From assembly GCA_016207825.1 (NCBI GenBank), contig JACQZI010000018.1:1-64000 (forward strand): a stretch of 64,000 nucleotides of DNA, in the 5' to 3' direction. Of the stretch, positions 41,786 through 51,283 are shown in pieces. How positions within the stretch are numbered: the stretch's first letter is position 1; every line of letters starts with the position of its first letter. The notes beneath the pieces are model-generated. The model saw only the letters and a program-made list of their open reading frames with translations, was not told where the DNA came from and did not search any database. Position numbers and translations under genes: made by a program. This DNA is from Planctomycetota bacterium. Lineage in GTDB: Bacteria; Planctomycetota; MHYJ01; JACQXL01; JACQZI01.

Positions 41786-43330
41786 ATGTTAGAAATACCC
41801 GACCGCATCCGGAAAAAGATTAAAGGCTACAGCAAGCCCCAAAAGGTCTTCCGCACCAATTCGGAGCATATTCTCTGCTGGAAAACTACCAGGTTGGAAG
41901 ATAAAAACCAGGCAGTGATTAAACTCTTTGATTGGGAAGTAACCGAGCAAATCAAGGCGGAGTATAAGGCAATCGTTGCCATTAAGAAGATAACCCATAA
42001 GAATCTTGTTAGGGTTTATGATATTAAAGAGGATGAAGAACTCGGACTTTATTATGTTATGGAGTATTGGGGTGAAGATTTAAGGGAATCCTTTAAATAT
42101 CTTCCACGTCAGGAACAGACAATTGACATCATTAAACAAGTATTAGAAGGATTATCTGAATTACACAAAAAGGTCGGCCCGCATCGTGATATCAAGCCGG
42201 AGAATATATTTATTAAAGACGGGCAGGTTAAGATTGGTGATTATGGATTGGTTAAGTCCAAACGGTTTGTGACGGAACTGACCACTGTTGCCGGCACGCA
42301 CGGCTATATGGCACCGGAAGTGCTGGCGGGTAAACCCTATGATGAACGGTGTGATATATATTCTACAGGGATAGTTCTATTGGAGTTATTGACCGGACAA
42401 AGAGATAACACGAATCTCACGAATAGAGACAAATTAACACGAATAATATTAAAAGCAGTAGATAAAAATCCTGGTAAACGATACCAAACAGCAGAAGAAT
42501 TTATTGGGGTACTTTCTCACCACAAAGACGCAAAGGACACAGAGATAATTCCAGCCATTAATAAAAGAAAGCGGAAACACAAACGAAATGAACCCATTGT
42601 TTTAGGGTTAGCAAGAGGCGGGGAAGATTTACCTGTCAAGGAACAACCTGAAGATATTTTGGTTAAAACGCTTCTAAGCAGGTTTGAAGAATTACAAACT
42701 GGTTCGGAAACAAATAAGATTTTAGAAGTGGGAAATGAATTGCTTTCCAGGTTTGCGTCAATGCAAGGACTAAAATATCAAGAGGTTTATATAAGGAATA
42801 TCACTCTTGTTTTGGCTAAAATTAACTATGAAATAGGCAATTTTAAGAAAGCTGAACAATTATATCAAAAATGCTATGCTTTGGATGTAAAACTATTCGG
42901 AGAATACACTGGGCCGTCAATATTTGATTTATGCTGGCTTGGAAATAGTTATCTAAAGCAGAAACGCTGGGAATTAGCCATACAGAATTACCTACTTGCC
43001 CAGCAAAGCGTTGAGAAGCATGATGATTCAAAGGAGGAGAAAAATAGTTTAGCGATTATATTAAACAATCTGGCAACAACGTATTATTTATGGGGAAAGA
43101 AAGATATTGCACAACGGTTATACCAAAAGACTCAAGAACAACTGCGCGAAAATCAACCTGATGACACTATTGCGGTAATTTTATATAACCTTGCTTTGAC
43201 CTATTCAGCGATGGGGAATGAGTCAGCCGCCGAGCCGTTATATAAACAGGCGCTGGAGATTGCCGCCAAAACCATGAAGCCGGATGACGAGAGATTGGCG
43301 ATAATCCGGGGCGCGGCAAGTAAGGGTTGA
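41786..43330 (+). CDS. Ser/Thr protein kinase with TPR domain
   Basis: 514 residues. The kinase domain (1-265) has Lys46, Glu59, HRDIKPEN (133-140) and DYG (152-154) in place of DFG, then GTHGYMAPEV. A C-terminal TPR region (about 300-505) is likely a partner-binding module. No membrane segment. An odd feature is that codons near 42408-42440 and 42519-42545 are built from dispersed repeat motifs (ACACGAATCTCACGAAT, CACAAAGACGCAAAGGACAC). The Shine-Dalgarno is poorly placed. Confidence 0.88.
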   Translation: MLEIPDRIRKKIKGYSKPQKVFRTNSEHILCWKTTRLEDKNQAVIKLFDWEVTEQIKAEYKAIVAIKKITHKNLVRVYDIKEDEELGLYYVMEYWGEDLRESFKYLPRQEQTIDIIKQVLEGLSELHKKVGPHRDIKPENIFIKDGQVKIGDYGLVKSKRFVTELTTVAGTHGYMAPEVLAGKPYDERCDIYSTGIVLLELLTGQRDNTNLTNRDKLTRIILKAVDKNPGKRYQTAEEFIGVLSHHKDAKDTEIIPAINKRKRKHKRNEPIVLGLARGGEDLPVKEQPEDILVKTLLSRFEELQTGSETNKILEVGNELLSRFASMQGLKYQEVYIRNITLVLAKINYEIGNFKKAEQLYQKCYALDVKLFGEYTGPSIFDLCWLGNSYLKQKRWELAIQNYLLAQQSVEKHDDSKEEKNSLAIILNNLATTYYLWGKKDIAQRLYQKTQEQLRENQPDDTIAVILYNLALTYSAMGNESAAEPLYKQALEIAAKTMKPDDERLAIIRGAASKG

Positions 43331-43380
43331 TTATATTTGCTTTTCGGGCAGGATGAACGTATATTAAGCCTCTTATAACA

Positions 43381-44940
43381 ATGAAAAAACACCTGTTGCT
43401 TCCGTTTCTGGCTTCGCTCCTTTTATGCCTGAGCTTCCATCCGGCTAACCAGGGCTGGATTATCTGGCTCGCGTTAATTCCGCTGGTTTTTTATATCCGC
43501 CTTGAAACGAATTACAAGCGCCTGGTTTTCATCTCCTGGGCGTCCGGATTCCTCTTCTTTTTCACCGGTTTATGGTGGCTGCGCTATGTCACCTTCGCAG
43601 GGCTCGTAATTTTGGGCGTCATCCTGGGATTATATTTCGTGGTCTTCGCTGTGGCTTCCAAGATAATCCAGAAGAAATTAGGCGACAGCGCATATTATTT
43701 AACCATCCCGTTTTGGTGGGTGTTTCTGGAGTTTGCTCGTGCATACGTCCTGACCGGTTTCCCCTGGCTTTTCCTGGGGCATACCCAGTATAACTGGCTG
43801 ATATTCATACAGATATGCGATATCACCGGGGTCTATGGGATATCGTTTCTTATCGCCTCGGTCAATTCGTTCCTGACCTTTGTCTTGGTGCGCGCGATAG
43901 AGCGCAAAGCGCCCAAGCAGGAGACAAAAACACTCACCGCGGTTTGGGCATCGGTTATTGCCGTGCTGATTCTGTCATCGCTTATATACGGGTCTTTGCG
44001 CATGAAATCAATCGAGGTGGAAACCGGCCCTAAAATCAGCTTAGTACAGGGCAATATTCCGCAAAGCCTGAAAATCGCGCCTGACAGCGCGGAGAGGATT
44101 TATAATAAACATATAGAGCTTACCAAAAAGGCAAAGGCGGAAAACCCTGATTTGATTGTCTGGGCAGAGACGATGTATCCGGGTTTGGTTACGGAGTCGG
44201 CAGGGGAGCTGGACAACCTGAAAACGCTTGCCAAGGAGTTCCAGTCTGAGATGCTTATCGGTGCCGTGGCGGACAGGAGCAAATTGTCAGAGAGGTTTGA
44301 GCTTTATAACAGCGCCTATTATCTCTCAGCAACAGGCGAGATATTAGGGAGTTACGATAAAATACATCTTGTGCCGGTGAGTGAATTGCTACCTTTCCGC
44401 ACTATTATGCCGTGGCTGGAGGATTTGGCATTATATTTTTCAGGTTTGGAGCAACTGCCGATGCTCAATCCCGGCACAAAGTTAGAGCCTTTTGTATTGA
44501 ATGGTTCCCGATTCGGCGTTTTGATTTGCTACGAGAGCGTCTTTCCGGAACTCAGCCGCCAGGTTACCAGAAAAGGCGCGCGGTTTATAATGAACCTCTC
44601 CAATGACGGCTGGTTTTGGGACAGCGCCGAGTTGGAGCAAATCCTGGCTATTTCCGCATTCCGGGCGGTGGAAAACCGAATCGGTTTCGTCCGCGCCACC
44701 AATACCGGCATATCCGCCTTTATCTCGCCCATCGGCAGGATGGATATTTTTACCGACGAAAAAGGCAAGGCAAAGGAGATAGAAGGGGTCTTTACGCGCA
44801 ATGTTGAAGTTGCCAATATCGGGACAGTTTACAGCCGCTGGGGTGACTGGTTTCCGGCCCTTTGTGCCGTAGTTTTTGCGCTAATTATCTCATCTAAAAT
44901 TGTGGAAATTAACTTGACAAGGAAACCGATAATTAGTTAG
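43381..44940 (+). CDS. lnt: Apolipoprotein N-acyltransferase
   Basis: 519 residues: an N-terminal block of membrane segments (to about 205) and a periplasmic nitrilase-like domain with the Glu-Lys-Cys triad (Glu263 in WAETMYPG, Lys327 in YDKIHLVP, Cys383 in ICYESVFPE). The enzyme adds the third acyl chain to lipoproteins at the inner membrane and shows that the organism has an outer membrane and lipoproteins. Its stop is 27 bases before the coiled-coil genes of the mre region. Confidence 0.95.
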   Translation: MKKHLLLPFLASLLLCLSFHPANQGWIIWLALIPLVFYIRLETNYKRLVFISWASGFLFFFTGLWWLRYVTFAGLVILGVILGLYFVVFAVASKIIQKKLGDSAYYLTIPFWWVFLEFARAYVLTGFPWLFLGHTQYNWLIFIQICDITGVYGISFLIASVNSFLTFVLVRAIERKAPKQETKTLTAVWASVIAVLILSSLIYGSLRMKSIEVETGPKISLVQGNIPQSLKIAPDSAERIYNKHIELTKKAKAENPDLIVWAETMYPGLVTESAGELDNLKTLAKEFQSEMLIGAVADRSKLSERFELYNSAYYLSATGEILGSYDKIHLVPVSELLPFRTIMPWLEDLALYFSGLEQLPMLNPGTKLEPFVLNGSRFGVLICYESVFPELSRQVTRKGARFIMNLSNDGWFWDSAELEQILAISAFRAVENRIGFVRATNTGISAFISPIGRMDIFTDEKGKAKEIEGVFTRNVEVANIGTVYSRWGDWFPALCAVVFALIISSKIVEINLTRKPIIS

Positions 44941-44967
44941 TTATCGTATAAATCTAGCGCCTTTTAT

Positions 44968-45819
44968 ATGAATATTTTCACTAAATTGGTCATAATTCTT
45001 ATCCTCGTCATGAGCCTCGTTTATACGGGTTTTGCCACCATCATATTCAATACCAAGGAAAACTACAAGGTGATGCTCCATAAAAAAGACGAGGCGACCA
45101 AGAAGATTTCCGAAGTGGATAACGCGGAAATCACCCGTCAGAAAGAGGAATTCGCCAAGCTGGAAAGCGAAACCAAGGCGCTGGAAACCGAGAAAAAGAA
45201 TAAAACGGCCGAGTTGACCAGCAGCGCGGACAAGCTGACCCAGGAAAAGAACAGCCTGGGCGATATCCAGAAAAACATCACGGAGCTGACCGCGGAGAAC
45301 GAACGCATGGCGCGTGATATCGAATACGAAAGAAGGCGCAACGAGGAGCTCCACCGCGATATCGAAACCTCACGGAAGCGCTTCCAGGAGACGGAAAACG
45401 ATTTGAATATCGCGGAGGCAAGATTGATAAATGACCGGGACGACCTGGCCAGGACAAAGAAAGAGCTGGCCGCCCTGGACGAACAGTATATAGAGCTTTC
45501 CAGGAAATATGACCAGGCCAAATCCACACTTGAGGCATACCAGCGGAACAAGGACCTGAAACCGCCGGTCACGCCTTATAAAGATATCCGCGGGAAGGTT
45601 TTAGCGGTGAGCCAGAACACAAACGTGGTGATAATCAGCGCCGGGGAAACAGCGGGGGCGAAAGTAGGCATGGAATTCACCGTTTCGCGCGATAACAAAT
45701 TCATAGCGAAAATCAAAGTCGATAAGGTAGAGGAGAATTTTTCCACCGCAACGCCTGTCGAGAAATTATCAACGGATCTTATAAGAGAACAGGACGACGT
45801 GACCACGAGTCCTTTTTAA
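44968..45819 (+). CDS. Membrane-anchored coiled-coil protein (paralogue 1)
   Basis: 283 residues: N-terminal membrane helix (about 5-25), a long coiled coil (30-195), and a small C-terminal beta domain with GKVLAVSQNTNVVIISAGE and VGMEFTVSRDNKFIAKIKVD. That end recalls secretin- or MreC-like beta modules. The next gene is a paralogue with the same layout, and both precede mreBCD, so a role in cell-envelope or shape is plausible. Confidence 0.8.
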   Translation: MNIFTKLVIILILVMSLVYTGFATIIFNTKENYKVMLHKKDEATKKISEVDNAEITRQKEEFAKLESETKALETEKKNKTAELTSSADKLTQEKNSLGDIQKNITELTAENERMARDIEYERRRNEELHRDIETSRKRFQETENDLNIAEARLINDRDDLARTKKELAALDEQYIELSRKYDQAKSTLEAYQRNKDLKPPVTPYKDIRGKVLAVSQNTNVVIISAGETAGAKVGMEFTVSRDNKFIAKIKVDKVEENFSTATPVEKLSTDLIREQDDVTTSPF

Positions 45820-45822
45820 GAT

Positions 45823-46674
45823 ATGAGCCTTTTGACAAAACTGTTAGTTATCCTGGCTGTCCTTTTGAGCATAATATATTTCAGCCTTGCCGGCTCGCTT
45901 TTTACTTACCGCTTGTATTACAAGACCGAATACCAGAAAAGCGCCAAGAAATATGATGAGACGGTGGACCAGGGAATCGCCGAAATCACCAAATGGAAAG
46001 GCGATATCGACAGCAAGATGATTCACAATAGCCTCTTGCGTTCGGATATCGCCAGCATAAACATTTCCATCAAGGAAAGGAAAGACCAGTATGACGTGGT
46101 CCAGAAGCTGATAACCGATCTTGCCAAGCGTATCGAAGAGTTGACCGCGAATAACGGGAAATTAAAGGACGAACACAAAAAATTGACGACATCTAACGAT
46201 GAAATACAAACCCAGGTTACGGCGTTCAGGGACAGGCAGAAGCAGCTGGAAAAAGAGAGGAATGACCGCCAGGACGAAATGCAAAAAGTTTCCGATGAGC
46301 TTGCCAAGGATAAGAGAAACCTGGCATCTTTGAACGACGGCTACCTTGAGCTTTCCAAGAAACTTCGTTTCGTGGAACAAAGCCTGGAGTATTATAAGAA
46401 GCTGCTTACCGAACCGATTGGGCCGGCTAAAATCATCAAGGGAAAAGTGCTGGCGGTAAGCGAAACCCATAAAATCGTGATAATCAACGTCGGGACGGCT
46501 ATAGAAAAGGAAATAAGCGTCGGTAACGAATTTACGGTTTACCGGGGAGATAAATATATCAGTAAAATAAGGGTGGATAAGGTGGAGAAGGAATACTCCA
46601 GTGCGGTTATTATGCCCGGCACGGAAAAAGAATCCATCAAGGTCGGGGATGATATCACCACCAGCCCTTATTAA
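45823..46674 (+). CDS. Membrane-anchored coiled-coil protein (paralogue 2)
   Basis: 283 residues with the same parts as the preceding gene: N-terminal helix, coiled coil, and a beta module (GKVLAVSETHKIVIINVGT, EFTVYRGDKYISKIRVDKVE). The genes are 3 bases apart, so this is a tandem duplication and the two may pair through their coiled coils. Function unknown. Confidence 0.8.
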   Translation: MSLLTKLLVILAVLLSIIYFSLAGSLFTYRLYYKTEYQKSAKKYDETVDQGIAEITKWKGDIDSKMIHNSLLRSDIASINISIKERKDQYDVVQKLITDLAKRIEELTANNGKLKDEHKKLTTSNDEIQTQVTAFRDRQKQLEKERNDRQDEMQKVSDELAKDKRNLASLNDGYLELSKKLRFVEQSLEYYKKLLTEPIGPAKIIKGKVLAVSETHKIVIINVGTAIEKEISVGNEFTVYRGDKYISKIRVDKVEKEYSSAVIMPGTEKESIKVGDDITTSPY

Positions 46675-46686
46675 AGGAGATTTTTA

Positions 46687-47049
46687 ATGGCTAAGCCCAG
46701 CGATGAGCCGGAATTTGTTGAAGGGGAAGGCCTGGAAGGCGAAGGAGAGCCGGAACAACAGCCGCTTCCGCAGATGGAACCGCTGTTGCTCAAGCCCCGC
46801 AATAATATTTATACTCTGCTGCTGTTGATTTCGATATTATTTATACTCGTTTCGATTTACCTGGTGGGTTGGGAACTGCGCAACTTTTACGATGCGACGT
46901 TCGGAATACTTTCCCCTACGCAGCCGGTTGAAATGACTTCAGAGTCAAGTGAGCCCAAGCCCACTCCGGAAACTCCTGAAAATCCCGAAACACCTGTAGC
47001 GCCTGAATCACCCGGAACACCTGAAAATCCAACCTCAACTGGTGAATAA
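46687..47049 (+). CDS. Small acidic single-TM protein with Pro/Glu-rich tail
   Basis: 120 residues: a Glu/Pro-rich cytoplasmic start, one TM (about 38-60), and a periplasmic tail made of PENPETPVAPESPGTPENP-type repeats. GGAG precedes the ATG. It lies between the coiled-coil pair and mreB and is probably part of the shape operon. No family recognised. Confidence 0.6.
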   Translation: MAKPSDEPEFVEGEGLEGEGEPEQQPLPQMEPLLLKPRNNIYTLLLLISILFILVSIYLVGWELRNFYDATFGILSPTQPVEMTSESSEPKPTPETPENPETPVAPESPGTPENPTSTGE

Positions 47050-47096
47050 TCGTTGGTTTGACGATAAATAGATATTAGGAAAAGGAGGCTTGATAA

Positions 47097-48161
47097 ATGG
47101 GTAATTTTATTGATGATATCTTAGGCATGTTTTCCAGTGATATCGGGATTGATTTGGGCACTTGCAATACCCTGGTCTGTGTCAAAGGGGAAGGCGTTAT
47201 CCTTTCCGAGCCGTCAGTCGTTGCGGTGAAAAGGGGAACGAACAAGGTTTTATTGAACGGTCAGGCGGTGGGTAACGTTGCCAAGGAAATGTTAGGGAAA
47301 ACCCCGGGCGGAATCGTTGCCGTGCGCCCGTTAAGGAACGGTGTCATTTCGGATTTTGATCTGGCCGAAGCTCTTATCCGTTACTTCATACAAAAAGTCA
47401 AGCAGCATAAAGGCTGGAAGCTTGTAAAGCCCAGGGTGGCAATATCCATTCCTTCGGGCATTTCAACCGTGGAAAAACGCGCCGTCATAAACTCCGCCGA
47501 ACGCGCCGGTGCGCGGAAAATTTACCTCGTGGTCGAGCCGATTGCGGCTGCCATCGGTATCGGATTACCCATCCAGGAGCCGGTTGCCAGCATGATTGTG
47601 GATATCGGCGGCGGAACGACCGAGGTGGCCGTTCTTTCTTTAGGCGGTATCGTTGCTTCAAAAAGCATTCCGATTGCCGGAGACGAATTAGACGAGGCAA
47701 TCGCCCAGCATATGAAAACCACGTATAATCTGTTAATCGGTGAGCAGATGGCCGAAAGGGTCAAAGTGGCTATCGGTTCGGCATGGCCTTTGGAAAAAGA
47801 AATGACCATGGAAGTAGGCGGACGCGACCTGGTGGCTGCCCGCCCCCGTAAGATTATCGTGAATTCAGAAGAAATAAGGGAATCCCTTAAACGCCCGATA
47901 GATACGATTATCCAGGCGATTAAAGAAACCCTTGAGAAAACCCCGCCCGAATTATCGGCGGATTTGATTAACCAGGGTATCACGCTGGTTGGCGGCGGCT
48001 CTCTTTTAAGGGGCATGGATAAGGCGATTGCCAAGGAAGTGCAGATTCCCGTCAGGGTTGATGAAGACCCATTAACCGCAGTCGCTAAGGGTACGGGGAT
48101 TGTCCTGGAAAATCTTGACCAGATTCAGGAAAGCCTGGAAAGCGGAGAAGATTTACTCTAA
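47097..48161 (+). CDS. mreB: Rod shape-determining actin homologue MreB
   Basis: 354 residues with the actin ATPase signatures IGIDLGTCNTLV, VVEPIAAAIGIG, VDIGGGTTEVAV and a final LVGGGSLLRGMD. Length and motifs are those of MreB; it is followed by mreC and mreD, which rules out MamK. It polymerises on the inner membrane face and guides cell-wall synthesis. AGGAGG sits before the start. Confidence 0.97.
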   Translation: MGNFIDDILGMFSSDIGIDLGTCNTLVCVKGEGVILSEPSVVAVKRGTNKVLLNGQAVGNVAKEMLGKTPGGIVAVRPLRNGVISDFDLAEALIRYFIQKVKQHKGWKLVKPRVAISIPSGISTVEKRAVINSAERAGARKIYLVVEPIAAAIGIGLPIQEPVASMIVDIGGGTTEVAVLSLGGIVASKSIPIAGDELDEAIAQHMKTTYNLLIGEQMAERVKVAIGSAWPLEKEMTMEVGGRDLVAARPRKIIVNSEEIRESLKRPIDTIIQAIKETLEKTPPELSADLINQGITLVGGGSLLRGMDKAIAKEVQIPVRVDEDPLTAVAKGTGIVLENLDQIQESLESGEDLL

Positions 48162-48176
48162 ATCTGCTCATGAGCG

Positions 48177-49088
48177 ATGCTTGGTTATAATAAACCGTTC
48201 CCTCTGGCTTTTCTCCTGTTTGCTTTTGTTGTTTTCCTCATCCCCGCTAAGGCAGACGGTCCTGTCAAATCAATGATTATCACGCCTTTTACCCCATTTG
48301 CAAGGATTTTGCCTGCCCAAAAGGCTTCGCCGGTCATTAATAAAAAAGATGGCGCTGATACGAAGAAAGAAACTGCTTCCGAGCGCCTCGCAAAGCTGGA
48401 AAAAGAAATAGAATCCCTTAAGGCTGAGAATATAATCCTGGCGAATGACAACCGGGAATTGAAAAGTAAATTGAGCAGTATCTCGAGTTTTATCGAGGTC
48501 GCGTCTTCCTCCAGGAAAATAAACGAGGCGTACGAACTTATTTCGGCTGACGTTATTTTAGCCGATGATTCCTCCAGCTGGAGAAAGGGAATTACGATTA
48601 ACCGCGGGAGCAATAGCAAGATTGAGGTCGGGTTGCCCGTGGTTTACGGTAAATACCTGGTCGGCCGGGTGGTGGAATGCGGCCCTTTTAACAGCCGGGT
48701 GCAGCTTTTGACGGACCCTGTCTTTAGGATAAAAGCCTTTGCAGCGGCTTCCCAAAAAGTGCCTTCCGAGAAGAAAGAAAAGAAAGACATACCCGAAACA
48801 ATTCAGGCCGTACCGGAAAAAACAGCCAAACCAACCGCCTCGGGCAACGGCGTCCTGGAGGGCAAATCCACGTCCGAATGCATCCTTAAGTATATATCCA
48901 GGAGCATACCGGTTGAGGAAGGCTGGATAGTTTTTTCTGCCCAGGATATTTCGGAAACTTACCCGAAGGGCTTGCTTATCGGCGAGGTCGTTGCGGCGAA
49001 GCAGGAAAGCTATTTTTCGTTGTTGACGGTAAAGCCGTTTCTGGATTTTAACAGCCTGGAGAATGTTATAATCATTAAGAAGAAATAA
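48177..49088 (+). CDS. mreC: Rod shape-determining protein MreC
   Basis: 303 residues: signal anchor, coiled coil (about 65-105), then the MreC beta domains (ITINRGSNSKIEVGLPVVYG, GRVVECGPFNSRVQLLTD). A Lys/Pro-rich insertion (about 205-225) interrupts the second half. It bridges MreB and the periplasmic wall enzymes. It lies 15 bases after mreB and 1 base before mreD. Confidence 0.9.
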   Translation: MLGYNKPFPLAFLLFAFVVFLIPAKADGPVKSMIITPFTPFARILPAQKASPVINKKDGADTKKETASERLAKLEKEIESLKAENIILANDNRELKSKLSSISSFIEVASSSRKINEAYELISADVILADDSSSWRKGITINRGSNSKIEVGLPVVYGKYLVGRVVECGPFNSRVQLLTDPVFRIKAFAAASQKVPSEKKEKKDIPETIQAVPEKTAKPTASGNGVLEGKSTSECILKYISRSIPVEEGWIVFSAQDISETYPKGLLIGEVVAAKQESYFSLLTVKPFLDFNSLENVIIIKKK

Positions 49089-49089
49089 G

Positions 49090-49605
49090 ATGCGGATTAA
49101 TTCTTTGTTTATTATCGTTGCTTCCGTTTTGACTTTATTCTTACAGTTGACGCTGTTGCGGTTCGCGGAAATCGCGAGCATTAAGCCGGAGCTCTTGTTT
49201 ATATGGGTCATAATGAGCTCTTTCTATCTTCCTTTGCGCTCGGCAGTTTTTACGAATTGGCTTATCGGTATTATGGCGGATGCGACCTCTAATTCAAGTT
49301 TGGGGACGATGGGTTTTTTATACCTGCTGGTCGGTTTGGCAATATCCTTGTTAAGGGAAATGTTTTTCCGGGAAGATATTGCCGCCAGGGTCGGCATCAC
49401 CTTCATTTCCGTTTATTTTTGCCATTTCCTTTACGGGGCAGGGATGTGTTTTGCCAGGGGGTCGCTTGATTTTTGGTTTATAATAATAAAGCCTTTTGGC
49501 ATTGCTGTTTACACGACAATAGCCGGGATAGCTTTTTTCTTTGTCTTGGCCATTATCGAACGTGTCGTCCAGGTGAAGCGTTTAAGGGATGAACTTAAGC
49601 CTTGA
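49090..49605 (+). CDS. mreD: Rod shape-determining protein MreD
   Basis: 171 residues, hydrophobic throughout with five or six TMs, in the invariable position after mreC. No catalytic motif. The 3' end converges on the histidine kinase gene with a 3-base gap. Confidence 0.9.
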   Translation: MRINSLFIIVASVLTLFLQLTLLRFAEIASIKPELLFIWVIMSSFYLPLRSAVFTNWLIGIMADATSNSSLGTMGFLYLLVGLAISLLREMFFREDIAARVGITFISVYFCHFLYGAGMCFARGSLDFWFIIIKPFGIAVYTTIAGIAFFFVLAIIERVVQVKRLRDELKP

Positions 49606-49608
49606 AAG

Positions 49609-51276
49609 TCATTTTTTGGGGCAGGGCAGCCTTATAGTGAATTTCGTCCCTTTCCCGACAGCCGTCTCAAACGAAATCCTTCCTTTATGGAGCTGGATAA
49701 TCTTACCGGCAATGGCTAAGCCCATCCCGACACCTTTGGGTTTGGTGGTGAAAAACGGGTCGTAAATTTTATCCCGGTAAGAAGGTTCTATCCCCTTGCC
49801 GAAATCGATAACTTCAATAATGATTTCTTCGGCGTTCTTGAATTCGTTGTATTCAGTGTATGCTTTTAGAATTACTTTGTCCGTATCCGCCTCAAGCGCA
49901 TTAAGCCCCAGGTTAATCAATACTTGCTTTAACTGCTCGGAATCAGCGGAGCAAAATATTTTCCCTTTGATTTCTTTTTGGATTTTTACGGGTTTGGCGG
50001 TTTCCTTGTGTTCAAGAAGGATGGCAACCTCGTCCACGATTTGCCCGATATTGCAGTACTGGAAACAAACCGGCCTTTCCCTGGCGAAATCTATGAATTC
50101 GGTGATTATTTGGTTGAGGCGCTTTGTTTCTTTAATGATAATATCCATCAGCTTTTTCTCGTCCGGGGAAAGCTTGTCGAGAATGCCCAATTCCTGGGCG
50201 GCGCTTCTTATGGATGCCAGCGGATTTCTTATTTCATGCGCGATTGACGTGCTCATTTCGCTCAAACTTTGCCACCGCTCTGCCTGCTTGGTTATTTCCG
50301 CGGTTTTTCTGGCGAGCGTGACATCGTTAAACAATACGATGGTTCCCCTCGTTTTTTCCTGGGAGTCTTTTAACGAAGTCGTGCCGAATTCTATGAAGTA
50401 ATCGTTTTTATCATCCTTGATGGTTATTTCGCCTGAAGAAATCTGGGAATCGAGCAAGGCATCGTGCAACTGTTTGTAGTTTGGATGATCGAAAATATCT
50501 TTTACTTCCGCCCCTTCTGTGAAGATATCTTTAGGCAGCCGCAGGAGTTTGCGGGCTTGAAGGTTGTAAAAAGCGATTTTACCCTGCAGGTTGATTACCA
50601 TGAGCCCGGTTGACATTCCCTGAAGGATTTCTTCGTTAAGGATTCTTTCGTGGCTGAGCTCGATCGTCAGCCGGCCGGACAGGAACGCCACAAGATGCAA
50701 TGCCAGCGCAAAGAAGAAAAGGTACGGCAGGGCGAAACTCAAATTGCCGCTTACGTCTTTGATATATTCATTGGGAAGAAATGGCAGCGGGCGGTTATAA
50801 TGGACGCCGAGGAAATAAATTATGGTTATTCCGGAAAGGAATATCGAAGCCAGCGAAGCGAAAATAAAGCTGCTCCGCGCGGAAATTAACAGGGCTCCTG
50901 ACACGATGGAGGCAAAATAGAGGTAAATAAAAATGCTTCCTCCTATCCCGCCGGTGAAATATATAAGCAGTGTTTCTATCAATATATCGAGGGTTATTTG
51001 AAACATCGCTTGTTTCCTGAGTGAAATCCATGTCCACCTGATAGCAATGAGATACAGGATGTTGATAAAACAGGCGAATATCAGGATGGTGTAAGCAGAG
51101 ATGAGATGCGGGGGAAAAGATTTAAATGTCTTTTGCTGGTATAAGATGATTGCGATAAGCGCCAGGATGGCAATCATCAGCCGGATGAACAGGAACCATT
51201 TCAGCCGGCTTTGCAGGCCGGCTGTTTCATAGGAAGAGATTTTTTTAGTATTCGTTTCAGGCGAAGTAGTTTCCAT
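49609..51276 (-). CDS. PilS-like sensor histidine kinase
   Basis: 555 residues: six N-terminal TMs (about 30-215), a PAS domain (about 220-330), HisKA with SIAHEIRNPLASIRSA (phospho-His) and an HATPase domain with NLGLNALEAD, GKGI and GVGMGLAIAGK. The layout matches PilS/NtrB-type sensors; it follows pilB-pilC in the same direction, so control of pilus genes is plausible. No response regulator is adjacent in the window. Confidence 0.85.
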   Translation of the reverse strand: METTSPETNTKKISSYETAGLQSRLKWFLFIRLMIAILALIAIILYQQKTFKSFPPHLISAYTILIFACFINILYLIAIRWTWISLRKQAMFQITLDILIETLLIYFTGGIGGSIFIYLYFASIVSGALLISARSSFIFASLASIFLSGITIIYFLGVHYNRPLPFLPNEYIKDVSGNLSFALPYLFFFALALHLVAFLSGRLTIELSHERILNEEILQGMSTGLMVINLQGKIAFYNLQARKLLRLPKDIFTEGAEVKDIFDHPNYKQLHDALLDSQISSGEITIKDDKNDYFIEFGTTSLKDSQEKTRGTIVLFNDVTLARKTAEITKQAERWQSLSEMSTSIAHEIRNPLASIRSAAQELGILDKLSPDEKKLMDIIIKETKRLNQIITEFIDFARERPVCFQYCNIGQIVDEVAILLEHKETAKPVKIQKEIKGKIFCSADSEQLKQVLINLGLNALEADTDKVILKAYTEYNEFKNAEEIIIEVIDFGKGIEPSYRDKIYDPFFTTKPKGVGMGLAIAGKIIQLHKGRISFETAVGKGTKFTIRLPCPKK

Positions 51277-51283
51277 TAATAAA

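Noticed and set aside
47097-48161. Actin homologue considered as MamK
   Set aside because: It is followed immediately by mreC and mreD and has MreB length and motifs, and it lies 28 kb away from the mam-type cluster.
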